A model generated the notes under the pieces. The model had not been told where the DNA came from, made no database searches, and saw only the letters and a list, made by a program, of their open reading frames with translations. The position numbers and the translations under genes are program-made. A stretch of 64,000 bases of DNA from an uncultured Lachnospiraceae bacterium (GTDB lineage: Bacteria > Bacillota > Clostridia > Lachnospirales > Lachnospiraceae). Below are positions 8,004 through 17,329 of the stretch, piece by piece (positions within the stretch are counted from its first letter, which is position 1; each line of letters starts with the position of its first letter). The stretch spans positions 27,849-91,848 of the forward strand of contig CAJTLB010000013.1 of assembly GCA_910577045.1 (NCBI GenBank). The letters are read 5' to 3'.

Positions 8004-8279
8004 CTATTCTGCCTCATTATTCTCTAATAAGGCTTGTTCATAACCCTTCAGGATCATACTCTGAATCTTATCTCTGGTATCAGAATTCAATGGATGTGCA
8101 ATATCACGATATTCCCCATCGGAAGATTTTCGGCTTGGCATTGCAATAAACAAGCCTTTCTCTCCCTCAATCACTTTTATGTCATGCACCACAAACTCGT
8201 TATCCAGAGTTATGGATACTACGGCCTTCATTTTTCCTTCTTTTGTTACTTTCCTAACCCTCACATCTGTAATTTGCAT
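8004..8279 (-). CDS. spoVG: Septation/stage V sporulation protein SpoVG
   Basis: A 91-residue protein with the full SpoVG signature: MQITDVRVRKV at the start, ITLDNEFVVHDIKVIEG, and GLFIAMPSRKSSDGEYRDIA followed by HPLN. SpoVG is a small nucleic-acid-binding regulator; in Bacillus it affects asymmetric septation, and in other Firmicutes virulence and capsule genes. AAGGAAATTGGTGAA lies before the ATG. It follows glgD on the same strand with a 46-bp gap, so it may be partly cotranscribed with glycogen genes. Presence alone does not prove that the organism sporulates. Confidence 0.95.
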   Translation of the reverse strand: MQITDVRVRKVTKEGKMKAVVSITLDNEFVVHDIKVIEGEKGLFIAMPSRKSSDGEYRDIAHPLNSDTRDKIQSMILKGYEQALLENNEAE

Positions 8280-8325
8280 TTCACCAATTTCCTTCCACTG
8301 CTTTAATTTCTATGCAGTTTGTATC

Positions 8326-9447
8326 TTATAATACATACCTTTCATTCATTTCTACTACAATCTTTGGATTGCCAAGTTCACCAATATGCGTGGTATTTGC
8401 ACGAATGGTGTCACGGCTTTCTACAATACAATTTTCAATATATGTGTTATCTCCAATATATACATCATTCAAAATAATAGAATTCTTTATTACACAATTA
8501 TTTCCAACATATGTTTTCTTAAACAAAATGGAATTTTCAACCTTACCATTAATAATACATCCACTAGAAACTAAACTATTTTTTACTTCTGCCCCTGGAT
8601 TATATTTAGCTGGTGGCAAATCCTCTACTTTAGAATATACCTCTGGGAACTCTTTAAAGAAATAATCCCTTACTTCTTTCTTTAAGAAATCCATATTTGT
8701 CTGATAATAAGAATCTACGGTAGAAATACTTCTCCAATAGGTTTCCAAGTCATATGCGTAAATACGCTTTAAGTTCTTATAACGGATAATGACATCTCTT
8801 ACAAAATCATGCCTATTTTCTTGTGCACAACGCTCAATTAACTCGATAAGCTGCCTTCTTCTAATTACGTAAATCCCAGTAGAGACTTTTCCATATGTTG
8901 CAACAACAGGTTTTTCTTCGAAATCAACGATCCTTCCATCTACATCTGTCTTTACTGTACCAAAACGGCATGGATCATCCCCTTCTGGCACTTTTGTTGT
9001 AACAACTGTAATATCTGCCTTTTTCTCAATATGGTACTCTAAAACTTTATTATAATCCAATTTATAAACACCATCGCCTGCTGCAATTACTACATAAGGC
9101 TCATGGCTATTCTTAAGGAAATTCAAATTTTGGTAGATAGAATCTGCTGTCCCACGATACCAGAAATTATTGTCATTTGTTATGGTAGGCGTAAATACAT
9201 ATAATCCTCCCTGCTTTCTACCAAAATTCCACCATTTAGAAGAATTCAAATGTTCATTCAAGGATTTTGCATTATATTGTGTAAAAACTGCTACCTTCTG
9301 AATATGAGAATTTGTCATATTGCTTAGTGCAAAATCAACACTTCGGTAACTTCCTGCTACCGGCATCGCTGCAATTGCACGCTTATTGGATAATTCCCTC
9401 ATCCGGTTGCTATTACCGCCTGCTAAAATAATACCAATGGCCCTCAT
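8326..9447 (-). CDS. glgD: Glucose-1-phosphate adenylyltransferase, GlgD subunit
   Basis: A 373-residue nucleotidyltransferase-fold protein with a C-terminal left-handed beta-helix (hexapeptide-like repeats such as IKNSIILNDVYIGDN). Its N-terminus MRAIGIILAGGNSNRMRELS differs from the catalytic subunit pattern GGQGSRL, as expected for GlgD, the partner that modulates GlgC activity in Firmicutes. Together the pair makes ADP-glucose for glycogen synthesis. Its start overlaps the glgC stop by 4 bases, indicating translational coupling. Confidence 0.93.
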   Translation of the reverse strand: MRAIGIILAGGNSNRMRELSNKRAIAAMPVAGSYRSVDFALSNMTNSHIQKVAVFTQYNAKSLNEHLNSSKWWNFGRKQGGLYVFTPTITNDNNFWYRGTADSIYQNLNFLKNSHEPYVVIAAGDGVYKLDYNKVLEYHIEKKADITVVTTKVPEGDDPCRFGTVKTDVDGRIVDFEEKPVVATYGKVSTGIYVIRRRQLIELIERCAQENRHDFVRDVIIRYKNLKRIYAYDLETYWRSISTVDSYYQTNMDFLKKEVRDYFFKEFPEVYSKVEDLPPAKYNPGAEVKNSLVSSGCIINGKVENSILFKKTYVGNNCVIKNSIILNDVYIGDNTYIENCIVESRDTIRANTTHIGELGNPKIVVEMNERYVL

Positions 9448-10718
9448 CGTATGTCACCTGCCTTAATAATATATTCGCCGCTTGCCAAGCTGCCCCCCGG
9501 ATAATCCTCCGTTTTTGTCACACCCGAAATAGCTACGTTTTTGCCTATCTTTACATTAGAAGGAATACAAGAATTTTCACCAATTGTCACCAAGTCAAAT
9601 GCGTATACCTTTTTATCTAGGTTACTTTCTGCATATTCTCCTATTCCTGTCTCTACATCTGAACCAATTTCTACATTCTCTGCGATAATTGTTTTATTGA
9701 TTTTCGATCCTGCGCCAATTACACTTCCTTGCATAATAATAGAATCACGGACTACTGCACCTTTGCCAATTACAACACCACAGCCTATTACAGAATTAAT
9801 AACTTCCCCATATATCTCGGAGCCCTCTCCAATTATACTTCTTTCAATCCTTGCTTCAGGTGAAATATATTGTGGAGGCAGTGTATCACTCTTTGTATAA
9901 ATTCTCCAAAATTCTTCATAAAGATTAAATATAGGAATAATATCAATTAATTCCATATTTGCTTCCCAATAAGATCCAAGAGTCCCTACATCTTTCCAAT
10001 ATCCATTATATTCATATGCAAAAATACGTTTTCCTTCATTAAAACAATGAGGAATAATATGCTTCCCAAAGTCACATGCACTTTGTTCAGAAAGCTCAAT
10101 TAATGCTTCCCTTAATACCTTCCAGCTAAAGATATAAATACCCATAGAAGCTAAGTTACTCTTTGGGTTTGCTGGTTTCTCCTCAAACTCTACAATACGG
10201 TTTGTCTCATCTGTTACCACAATCCCAAAACGGCTTGCTTCTTCAATTGGCACTGGCATTGCTGCAATTGTTACATCTGCATTATTTGCCTTATGGTAGT
10301 CTAACATCACTTCATAATCCATCTTATAAATATGATCTCCTGACAGGATCAACACATAGTCTGGATTATATGTCTCCATATAATTCAGGTTTTGATAAAT
10401 CGCATTAGCTGTACCTGTATACCATTCACTATTGCCATTTTTCTCATAAGGCGGAAGTACCGTAACACCACCAACATTCCTATCTAAATCCCACGGTATA
10501 CCAATCCCTATATGTGTATTAAGTCTTAACGGCTGATATTGTGTCAATACACCAACCGTATCCACGCCTGAGTTAATGCAGTTACTCAGTGGGAAGTCAA
10601 TGATACGGTATTTTCCGCCGAAGGCTACTGCAGGCTTTGCAACCTTAGCCGTAAGCACACCTAACCGGCTGCCCTGCCCACCCGCTAAAAGCATGGCAAT
10701 CATTTCTTTTTTAATCAC
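9444..10718 (-). CDS. glgC: Glucose-1-phosphate adenylyltransferase, catalytic subunit
   Basis: A 424-residue enzyme making ADP-glucose from ATP and glucose-1-phosphate, the committed step of glycogen synthesis. The N-terminal nucleotide loop LLAGGQGSRLGVLT, the site segment GTANAIYQNLNY, the catalytic LSGDHIYKMDY, and EFEEKP are all present, followed by a C-terminal beta-helix. GTG at 10718 is chosen as the start because AGAGGTG lies five bases upstream and the protein then begins IKKEMIAMLLAGG as relatives do. No glgA, glgB or glgP is in the window. Confidence 0.95.
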   Translation of the reverse strand: MIKKEMIAMLLAGGQGSRLGVLTAKVAKPAVAFGGKYRIIDFPLSNCINSGVDTVGVLTQYQPLRLNTHIGIGIPWDLDRNVGGVTVLPPYEKNGNSEWYTGTANAIYQNLNYMETYNPDYVLILSGDHIYKMDYEVMLDYHKANNADVTIAAMPVPIEEASRFGIVVTDETNRIVEFEEKPANPKSNLASMGIYIFSWKVLREALIELSEQSACDFGKHIIPHCFNEGKRIFAYEYNGYWKDVGTLGSYWEANMELIDIIPIFNLYEEFWRIYTKSDTLPPQYISPEARIERSIIGEGSEIYGEVINSVIGCGVVIGKGAVVRDSIIMQGSVIGAGSKINKTIIAENVEIGSDVETGIGEYAESNLDKKVYAFDLVTIGENSCIPSNVKIGKNVAISGVTKTEDYPGGSLASGEYIIKAGDIR

Positions 10719-10753
10719 GCTATCACCTCTTGTTGTAATTTTCTAATATGCAT

Positions 10754-10782
10754 ATTATACCACAACTTAACCATTTAGTGAA
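10754..10782 (-). promoter_or_regulatory. Probable promoter of glgC-glgD
   Basis: Minus-strand TATAAT (10754-10759) with TTCACT (10777-10782) 17 bp upstream. The -35 box is weak. The remaining 270 bp to the chemoreceptor gene at 11050 is AT-rich with no further gene seen. Confidence 0.5.
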
Positions 10783-11049
10783 CCGATTTTCTGAAATTTG
10801 TTAATTCTTTTTTTACATTTTCCGTCAATCCATTGTGCTTTTTTTATAATTTGTATATATTATTCCTATATTTTTGTATAGTATGCACAAATTTTTCGTT
10901 TTATACTCTATTTTCGACATTATAGAACTAAAACCCCACCAAAAAGCTAATTGTCCACTAAAATCTCTTGCATAATACTAGGAATTATTTCTTATATATG
11001 ATACAATAGAAAGTAAAATATTTATAGAATTAAAGGAGTCTTATCAATT

Positions 11050-13011
11050 ATGCAAAAGCTTAAGAAAATCAAAGGAAAAATTATTTCCTATGTTATGTGC
11101 GTTGCTATTTTGCTAACAATCTTGGTAACAGCCATTATGGCTTTTGGCACCATCCGTTCCACAAATTCTGTTTTATTAGACAATATGCAAATAACCGCCA
11201 GAATCGCTTCTCAAAGCATTAGTTCTAATTTGCATCTTCTTACAGAACGGATGTACAATCTATCTATTGAACCAATTTTCTTAAATCCATCCAAAAACAA
11301 TGCAGAAAAAGAAAATCGTCTCACTGAAGCAAAGCTTCAAATTGAGTTTGTATGGTTATCTGCCTATGATTTATCAGGGCAGAAACTCTACGGAGATACT
11401 ATTGCGCCTTCCTCTATTTCTGATACTCAATATTATTCTTATCTTACCCAAACTGGCAGTATTGTAATTGGGGAACCTTATTATGACAACAATACTTTAC
11501 AACTTTGTGTTGGAGCACCCATAAAGGAGAATAATGAAATTGTCGGATATCTAATTGGAAGTTATAAATATGACTTATTAAATGATGTATTGAGCATGTT
11601 AATCCTTGGAAATACAGGTAGTGCTAGTATTTTAAACCAAAATGGAAAAATTATTGGCGACCGCAACCTAGATATGATTGCTAAGGAACAAACCATTTAT
11701 TCCTTATATCCTGATAACAATGAATACATCTATAAAAAAATGCTTTCCTTCCAAACAGGTTCTTCTATTATAAAACTTAATAATAGAAACTACTATATAG
11801 GGTATGCACCTATTCCCGGCACTAACTGGGTATTATTTATCCATGCCCCACAAAAAGAATTTATGGATACCGTATATTTTTCTATTGTACTATCCATAGT
11901 ATTAGCTCTTCTTTTATTAATTATTGCTGCTGCCATTATTGTCCCTCTTGCCAACAAAATTTCCTCTTCTCTATCCTTAGCAACTAGACGTTTACAAGAA
12001 TTGGCTAATGGTGATTTAACCACAGAGGTAATCCAGTCAAAAGCAAATGATGAAACTACCATTTTAACCTCTGCTTTGTCCAAAACGATTACTAGCTTAA
12101 ATAATTATATCCATAGTATTGAAACCTGTTTAGGCGCATTATCATCTGGGGACTATACTATCCATGTCCCAGATGATTTCCATGGAGATTTCGTTTCTAT
12201 CCAAAGTTCTTTGTCCAATATTACGGAATCCCTAAACCATACCATGTTACAAGTAAACCACTCTTCAAAAGAAGTAAACAAAAACTCTATTGATGTATCT
12301 AGTTACGCAAAAAAACTCTACAATGGCGCCCTCCATCAAGAAGCCTTGCTTCATGAGTTAAATGAAAATATGGCAAGTATGACAGCTTCTATTGAAGAAA
12401 ATAAAGATAATGTATCCCATATTGAAACTTGTTCTAAAAATGCTAGTGAAAAAGCCAACCTTGGGAATAATTATATGAATAGTATGCTCCAAACTATGGA
12501 ACAAATTTATTCTGCCGTACAAGAAATTTCAAAGATCAGCTTAATGATTGAATCGATTTCCAGAAAAACTCACCTTTTATCTTTAAATGCTTCTATTGAA
12601 GCTGCTAGTGCAGGAGAATTTGGAAAAGGTTTTGCCGTAGTGGCATCAGAAATTGGTATTTTATCTGGGCAGACTTCAGATGCCTTACAGCAATCTGGGG
12701 ATATTATTAAAAGTTCTTCCGATATTATTCAAAAAGGGTTAGAAATAGCACAGCAAACAGCCAACGCATTTTCAGAAATCCAAAACGTTACCGAACAATA
12801 TTTCGAGCTTTCTACTAAATTATCTAATACCGTAAAAACACAGACTACCACAGTAGAAGGTGTAAATAACCAGCTTTCTTCTTTACAAACCATAGCTGAT
12901 GAAAATAGAGATTTAGCAGAAAAAACAGATAAAATGGCAGATAGTTTCCTTACTCAGTCAAAAAACTTAAAAGACTTTGTAGAAAAAGTTAAAATTAAGG
13001 ATTATCAATAG
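11050..13011 (+). CDS. Methyl-accepting chemotaxis protein with extracellular sensor domain
   Basis: A 653-residue chemoreceptor. Transmembrane segment 1 is at about residues 12-33 and segment 2 at about 276-299; the 240 residues between form an extracytoplasmic Cache-like sensor (LSAYDLSGQKLYGDT, GEPYYDNNTLQLCVGAPI, GYLIGSYKYD). A HAMP linker follows (ATRRLQELANGDLTTEV), then a long coiled coil with the signalling tip SLNASIEAASAGEFGKGFAVVASEI near residues 510-535. It would pass ligand information to CheA/CheW. AAAGGAGTC precedes the ATG. The downstream lipoprotein starts 13 bp after its stop, so the two are probably one operon and may share a ligand. Confidence 0.93.
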   Translation: MQKLKKIKGKIISYVMCVAILLTILVTAIMAFGTIRSTNSVLLDNMQITARIASQSISSNLHLLTERMYNLSIEPIFLNPSKNNAEKENRLTEAKLQIEFVWLSAYDLSGQKLYGDTIAPSSISDTQYYSYLTQTGSIVIGEPYYDNNTLQLCVGAPIKENNEIVGYLIGSYKYDLLNDVLSMLILGNTGSASILNQNGKIIGDRNLDMIAKEQTIYSLYPDNNEYIYKKMLSFQTGSSIIKLNNRNYYIGYAPIPGTNWVLFIHAPQKEFMDTVYFSIVLSIVLALLLLIIAAAIIVPLANKISSSLSLATRRLQELANGDLTTEVIQSKANDETTILTSALSKTITSLNNYIHSIETCLGALSSGDYTIHVPDDFHGDFVSIQSSLSNITESLNHTMLQVNHSSKEVNKNSIDVSSYAKKLYNGALHQEALLHELNENMASMTASIEENKDNVSHIETCSKNASEKANLGNNYMNSMLQTMEQIYSAVQEISKISLMIESISRKTHLLSLNASIEAASAGEFGKGFAVVASEIGILSGQTSDALQQSGDIIKSSSDIIQKGLEIAQQTANAFSEIQNVTEQYFELSTKLSNTVKTQTTTVEGVNNQLSSLQTIADENRDLAEKTDKMADSFLTQSKNLKDFVEKVKIKDYQ

Positions 13012-13023
13012 GGGGATTATATT

Positions 13024-13452
13024 ATGAAAAGAAAATTTTTAATTATTTTAGCTTGTTTTGTCCTTCTTTTAACTGGATGTAGCCATAACCCTGGCATGAA
13101 AGATGGTTTTTATACAGCAGAAATGTCTGGATATTCCCACGGTTGGAAGGAATATTTATGTATTATGGTAAAAAATAATACGATTGTTTATGCTGAATTT
13201 AATGCAAAAGATCCGAGTGGGTATATTAAGGCATGGGATAATGCTTATATGCAAAATATGTATACTGAATCAGGCACTTACCCAAATCAATATACTAGAA
13301 CCTATGTAGCACAACTAATTGAAACACAGAATCCAGACAATGTAGATGCCATAAGTGGGGCATCTCATTCTGGCAATAATTTTTTTAAACTATCTAGGGC
13401 AGTTATAGACCAAGCAACAAAAGGAGATTCTACAATAGTAGTTATAGAATAA
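13024..13452 (+). CDS. Lipoprotein with FMN-binding-like domain
   Basis: A 142-residue protein with a lipoprotein signal peptide (hydrophobic residues 5-17, lipobox LLTGC with Cys at 19), so it is anchored outside the membrane. The rest, GMKDGFYTAEMSGYSHGWKEY to DAISGASHSGNNF, resembles the FMN-binding/major-membrane-immunogen family, in which an S/T-G-A-S/T motif accepts covalent FMN. Here the motif reads SGASHS, with serine where the flavin-accepting threonine is normal, so flavinylation is uncertain. It sits immediately after the chemoreceptor gene; a periplasmic-side ligand-binding partner role is possible but inferred. Confidence 0.75.
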   Translation: MKRKFLIILACFVLLLTGCSHNPGMKDGFYTAEMSGYSHGWKEYLCIMVKNNTIVYAEFNAKDPSGYIKAWDNAYMQNMYTESGTYPNQYTRTYVAQLIETQNPDNVDAISGASHSGNNFFKLSRAVIDQATKGDSTIVVIE

Positions 13453-13541
13453 TAGTTTTGCCTAGTAGCATTAAAAATCTTATTTGCATAACTTATTAAA
13501 AGCAGGATATTTTCTTTCTTGCATAGAAACGGAGGATACCT

Positions 13542-14924
13542 ATGTATCGAATTAATTTTGAAGAACCTGTCCACGCCCACTTTATTGGTATTGGTGGCAT
13601 AAGTATGAGTGGGCTTGCAGAAATCTTATTAAAAGAAGGCTTTGCTATTTCTGGGTCTGATTATCAAGAGTCTGCCCTAACACAACATTTAGCCAATTTA
13701 GGTGCTAAAATCTATTATGGGCAAAAAGCAGAAAACTTACAGGAAGAAATTCCTGCTTTTGTCGTATATACTGCTGCCGTAAAAGAAGATAATCCCGAAT
13801 ACCAAGAAGCCATAAAGCAAAACTTGCCTTTGCTTTCGCGTGCCGATCTATTAGGGCAGCTTATGGCAAATTACCCAATTTCTACTGGCATTGCAGGCAC
13901 ACACGGGAAAACCACAACTACATCTATGCTTTCCGAAATTCTTTTAGATTGTGGTAAAAACCCTACTATATCCGTAGGGGGAATAATGAAACGCATCCAT
14001 GGCAATACTTATGTAGGGGATTCGCCCTATTTTATTACAGAAGCCTGTGAATACACAAATACCTTTTTTTCTTTATACCCAACCTATGGCATTATCCTAA
14101 ATATAGCAGAGGATCATATGGATTTCTTTAAAGATATCCATGATATCCGCCACTCTTTCCGCATTTATGCGGAACATATAAAGCCAAATGGATCGTTAAT
14201 TATTAACGGGGCCATACCAAAACTTTCCTACCTTACAGAAAATCTGACATGTAATGTTATTACTTTTGGTTTAAGCCCAGAGTACGATTATTATGCTACC
14301 AATATCCAATATGACAATTTTGGCTGCCCAAGTTATGACCTTTGTATCCAAGGGCTGCCAGCTACCCGCATTACACTTAAAGTTACTGGCGAACATAATA
14401 TCTTAAATTCCCTTGCTGCCGCTGCCGCCGCACAAGCAATGGAAATTTCTTTAGATTCTATCCGTACTGCCCTTGCTTCTTTTGAAGGCACTGACCGCCG
14501 TTTCCAAAAGAAGGGAGAAGTGAAAGGATGTACCATAATTGACGACTATGCGCACCATCCAGACGAAATCCGTGCTACTTTAACCGCTGCCAGAAATTAT
14601 CCACATAACCATATTTGGTGTATTTTCCAGCCACATACTTACAGCAGGACAAAAGCCTTTTTAAAGGACTTTGCACAGGCTCTTTCTTTAGCAGATAACA
14701 TTGTACTAGCAGATATTTACCCTGCCAGGGAAACAGATACCCTTGGTATTAGTTCCCTCCATATACAAGAAGAACTAAAAGCCCTGGGAAAAGAATCCTA
14801 CTACTTTTCCACATTCGAAGAGATCAAAAAATTTATTTTAGAAAATTGTATCAACGGTGATTTGTTGATAACTATGGGGGCCGGAGATATTGTAAATGTT
14901 GGCGAATCCCTTCTTTTGCAATAG
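13542..14924 (+). CDS. murC: UDP-N-acetylmuramate--L-alanine ligase
   Basis: A 460-residue Mur ligase adding L-alanine to UDP-MurNAc in cytoplasmic peptidoglycan precursor synthesis. The N-terminal Rossmann segment is HFIGIGGISMSGLAEIL, the ATP loop is GIAGTHGKTTTTSM near residue 120, and the central-domain TEACEYTNTFFSLYPTY and C-terminal DDYAHHPDEI motifs identify MurC rather than MurD/E/F. ACGGAGGATACCT precedes the ATG. The gene is followed by the DnaA-box cluster. Confidence 0.96.
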   Translation: MYRINFEEPVHAHFIGIGGISMSGLAEILLKEGFAISGSDYQESALTQHLANLGAKIYYGQKAENLQEEIPAFVVYTAAVKEDNPEYQEAIKQNLPLLSRADLLGQLMANYPISTGIAGTHGKTTTTSMLSEILLDCGKNPTISVGGIMKRIHGNTYVGDSPYFITEACEYTNTFFSLYPTYGIILNIAEDHMDFFKDIHDIRHSFRIYAEHIKPNGSLIINGAIPKLSYLTENLTCNVITFGLSPEYDYYATNIQYDNFGCPSYDLCIQGLPATRITLKVTGEHNILNSLAAAAAAQAMEISLDSIRTALASFEGTDRRFQKKGEVKGCTIIDDYAHHPDEIRATLTAARNYPHNHIWCIFQPHTYSRTKAFLKDFAQALSLADNIVLADIYPARETDTLGISSLHIQEELKALGKESYYFSTFEEIKKFILENCINGDLLITMGAGDIVNVGESLLLQ

Positions 14925-15114
14925 TTATCCACATTATCCACATATTTATCAACATATTATGTTGCCTAAATATGTGGATTTTCTATTTACATAATATTTT
15001 TAATTGCTTTTTTTACCTCCATAAAATATCAGCCTTTTTTTAACTTAGCATAACAAAACTGTCAACCATTTACATTTTATCCACATTATCCACACTCTTT
15101 CCAAGTTATCCACA
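14925..15114 (+). promoter_or_regulatory. Cluster of DnaA boxes upstream of the helicase-loading genes
   Basis: Five exact TTATCCACA boxes: 14925-14933, 14934-14942 (abutting pair), 15077-15085, 15086-15094 (second abutting pair) and 15106-15114, all in the same orientation. Two variants lie between: TTATCAACA at 14946-14954 and TGTGGATTT (reverse orientation) at 14973-14981. The stretch between 14985 and 15060 is AT-rich. The next genes are DnaD-like and DnaC-like. Known role of such boxes is binding of the initiator DnaA; whether this is a regulatory site, a titration site or an origin cannot be decided here. Confidence 0.85.
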
Positions 15115-15139
15115 CTCTTTTTTAACCAAAAAATCTATA

Positions 15140-15168
15140 TTTCCATTTCTCTTTTTTTGTGTTATCAT
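15140..15168 (+). promoter_or_regulatory. Candidate promoter of the dnaD-like operon
   Basis: TTTCCA (15140-15145) and TATCAT (15163-15168) 17 bp apart, starting 26 bp after the last DnaA box and about 45 bp before the chosen start codon. The boxes deviate from consensus, which is compatible with activator or repressor control. Confidence 0.45.
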
Positions 15169-15213
15169 AGACATAACCAAAATCCCCAACTTATGAAAAA
15201 GGATCGTGAACAT

Positions 15214-16242
15214 ATGAATACCTTTACATTACACAACCTTCAAAACACTTTTACCTCTGTTCCAAATTTCTTCCTGGATCACTATATGCCAGGCGCCAAC
15301 GGAGAATTCGTAAAAGTGTATTTATATCTTCTGCGTTGTCTTTCTGGAAATACAGACAACCTTAGTATTTCTTTTATTGCAGATTCACTAAAATATACAG
15401 AAACAGATGTTATGCGTGCTTTCCGTTATTGGGAGCAAGAAAAACTTTTATCGCTTTCCTTTCAGGGCGATGCCTTAACGGATATCTATTTTTTAACACC
15501 TGAACCTCGCCAAGAAGAAAAGGAAAAAGAAAAAGGGGTAGAAATAGGAGCTGAAATTGATATCCCTGCAAAACCACATTATACTGCGGCACAGCTCAAC
15601 CATTTTATGGAACTAGATGATATTAGCCAAGCATTATATGTTACACAGCGTTATCTTGGCAGGACCCTTACCTCAACAGAAACCACATCTGTATTGTATT
15701 TTTATGATGTATTAAAATTCCCAACGGATTTAATAGAATATCTAGTAGAATATTGTGTTTCCCGTGATAAAAAAAGTATGCGCTATATAGAAACTGTGGC
15801 ATTGGCATGGGCAAAACAAGGAATACACACTGTTTCTGATGCAAAACAAATTTCTTCTTTCTATAATAAAAATTGTTTTGCTGTAATGAAAGCGTTTGGG
15901 CTATCTAACCGGAACCCAGCAGATTCTGAACTTGCCTTAATCCGTAAATGGACCCGCAATATGGGATTTTCCCTAGATATTGTTTTAGAAGCGTGTAAAC
16001 GTACCATACAGACTATCCACCAGCCAAGTTTTGAATATGCCGACTCTATCCTATCCCGCTGGCATGAAAAAGGCGTAAAACACTTAACAGATATACAAAA
16101 GCTAGATAAACAGCATAAAGACTCTAAAGATACCAAGCAGGAAAAGCCTGCGCACCCCCATTCTACGCCTAACCGTTTTAATAATATCACTCCCCGCAGC
16201 TATCTATATGACGACTTAGAAAAACAGCTACTAGGGCATTAA
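15214..16242 (+). CDS. DnaD/DnaB-like primosome protein
   Basis: A 342-residue protein of the Firmicutes DnaD/DnaB helicase-loading family. An N-terminal winged-helix-like region (NFFLDHYMPGANGEFVKVYLYLLR) is followed by two DnaD-type C-terminal domains, recognised by the YxxxIxxxW-type motifs YIETVALAW (near residue 190) and YADSILSRW (near 274). These proteins remodel origin DNA and help deliver the replicative helicase. The start at 15214 has AAAAAGGATCG upstream; an ATG at 15193 has no such site. It is translationally close to the DnaC-like loader and sits beneath five DnaA boxes, a context that supports a replication role. Confidence 0.85.
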   Translation: MNTFTLHNLQNTFTSVPNFFLDHYMPGANGEFVKVYLYLLRCLSGNTDNLSISFIADSLKYTETDVMRAFRYWEQEKLLSLSFQGDALTDIYFLTPEPRQEEKEKEKGVEIGAEIDIPAKPHYTAAQLNHFMELDDISQALYVTQRYLGRTLTSTETTSVLYFYDVLKFPTDLIEYLVEYCVSRDKKSMRYIETVALAWAKQGIHTVSDAKQISSFYNKNCFAVMKAFGLSNRNPADSELALIRKWTRNMGFSLDIVLEACKRTIQTIHQPSFEYADSILSRWHEKGVKHLTDIQKLDKQHKDSKDTKQEKPAHPHSTPNRFNNITPRSYLYDDLEKQLLGH

Positions 16243-16254
16243 GGAGGAATTAAT

Positions 16255-17256
16255 GTGGCACTTCGGAACTCCCAATATGATTTGCTAATCCGCACCTATA
16301 ACCAAAAACAATTAAAAAACCGGCATACCTTAGATTTGCGTATACAAGAAATTTATAAGCGGATTCCCCGCGTAGAAGAAATTAACCAAGAAATTGCTTC
16401 TATTTCGGTTGCACAAGCAAAAGAATTATTAAATGGAAATGGCCATGCCATTGTCCGGTTAAAATCCCAAATTGCCGATTTATCAGATGAACGGGCTATC
16501 CTTCTTCTTCGGCATGGGTATCCCAAAGATTACCTTACGCTTCCATATGACTGCCCAGATTGCCATGACAGCGGCTATATTGGAAATGAAAAATGCCATT
16601 GTTTCCGCCAAGCAGCGATTGATATGCTTTATACACAATCTAACCTAAAAGAAATACTAAAAACAGAAAATTTCCAAACTTTTTCTTTTGAACATTATGA
16701 CAATATAGAAGAAAACCCTATTACTAATAAAACAGCATATGCCAATATTAGGGAAATCCACACAAAATCGAAACAATTTGTATCGCAATTTGGAAAAAGC
16801 TATGAAAACCTTTTATTTTATGGAGGGACTGGCGTAGGGAAAACCTTTCTTTCGAATTGTATTGCAAAAGAATTACTGGATTTATCTTTTTCTGTTATTT
16901 ACCTTACTGCAATCCAATTATTTGACCTTTTCTCCCATTATACATTTGATAATAACGAAGAGGCAGGGGAAACGAATGATATGCTTCAGTTTATTTTAGA
17001 CTGTGACCTACTTATTATTGATGATTTAGGGACGGAACTAAGCAATGCCTTTACTAACTCTAAACTCTTTTACTGTTTAAACGAGCGTTTTATTCGGAAA
17101 AAACCTATACTGATCTCTACCAATCTTTCTATAGATAAGATTAGCCAAATTTATTCAGAGCGAATTTTTTCGCGCCTCTCTAGTAATTTTACATTTTTAA
17201 AGTTTTATGGAGATGATATTCGGATTAAAAAGAAATTACAACAAAAACAGACTTGA
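16255..17256 (+). CDS. DnaC/DnaI-like helicase loader ATPase
   Basis: A 333-residue AAA+ ATPase. The N-terminal half holds a zinc-binding-like CPDC...CHC cluster near residues 98-115; the ATPase core has Walker A YGGTGVGKTFLSN near residue 190 and Walker B LLIIDDLGTE near 252, followed by the sensor segment ILISTNLS. This matches the DnaC/DnaI family that loads the replicative helicase. Start is GTG at 16255, eight bases after AAGGAGG; the overlapping ATG at 16253 runs into a stop after 11 codons. The pairing with the DnaD-like gene mirrors primosome gene pairs of other Firmicutes. Confidence 0.88.
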   Translation: MALRNSQYDLLIRTYNQKQLKNRHTLDLRIQEIYKRIPRVEEINQEIASISVAQAKELLNGNGHAIVRLKSQIADLSDERAILLLRHGYPKDYLTLPYDCPDCHDSGYIGNEKCHCFRQAAIDMLYTQSNLKEILKTENFQTFSFEHYDNIEENPITNKTAYANIREIHTKSKQFVSQFGKSYENLLFYGGTGVGKTFLSNCIAKELLDLSFSVIYLTAIQLFDLFSHYTFDNNEEAGETNDMLQFILDCDLLIIDDLGTELSNAFTNSKLFYCLNERFIRKKPILISTNLSIDKISQIYSERIFSRLSSNFTFLKFYGDDIRIKKKLQQKQT

Positions 17257-17281
17257 CGAAACCAGACTATAATGTTATAAA
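17253..17281 (+). promoter_or_regulatory. Promoter of the PRPP synthetase gene
   Basis: TTGACG (17253-17258) and TATAAA (17276-17281), 17-bp spacing, overlapping the stop codon of the helicase loader. Confidence 0.7.
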
Positions 17282-17329
17282 CAAAATGTTCAATACTATA
17301 CCATACACGAAATTGGAGGAGAATACGTT

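Noticed and set aside
14925..15114. Calling the DnaA-box cluster the chromosomal origin
   Set aside because: No dnaA or dnaN is near, and strand-skew data for the chromosome are not available from one window.
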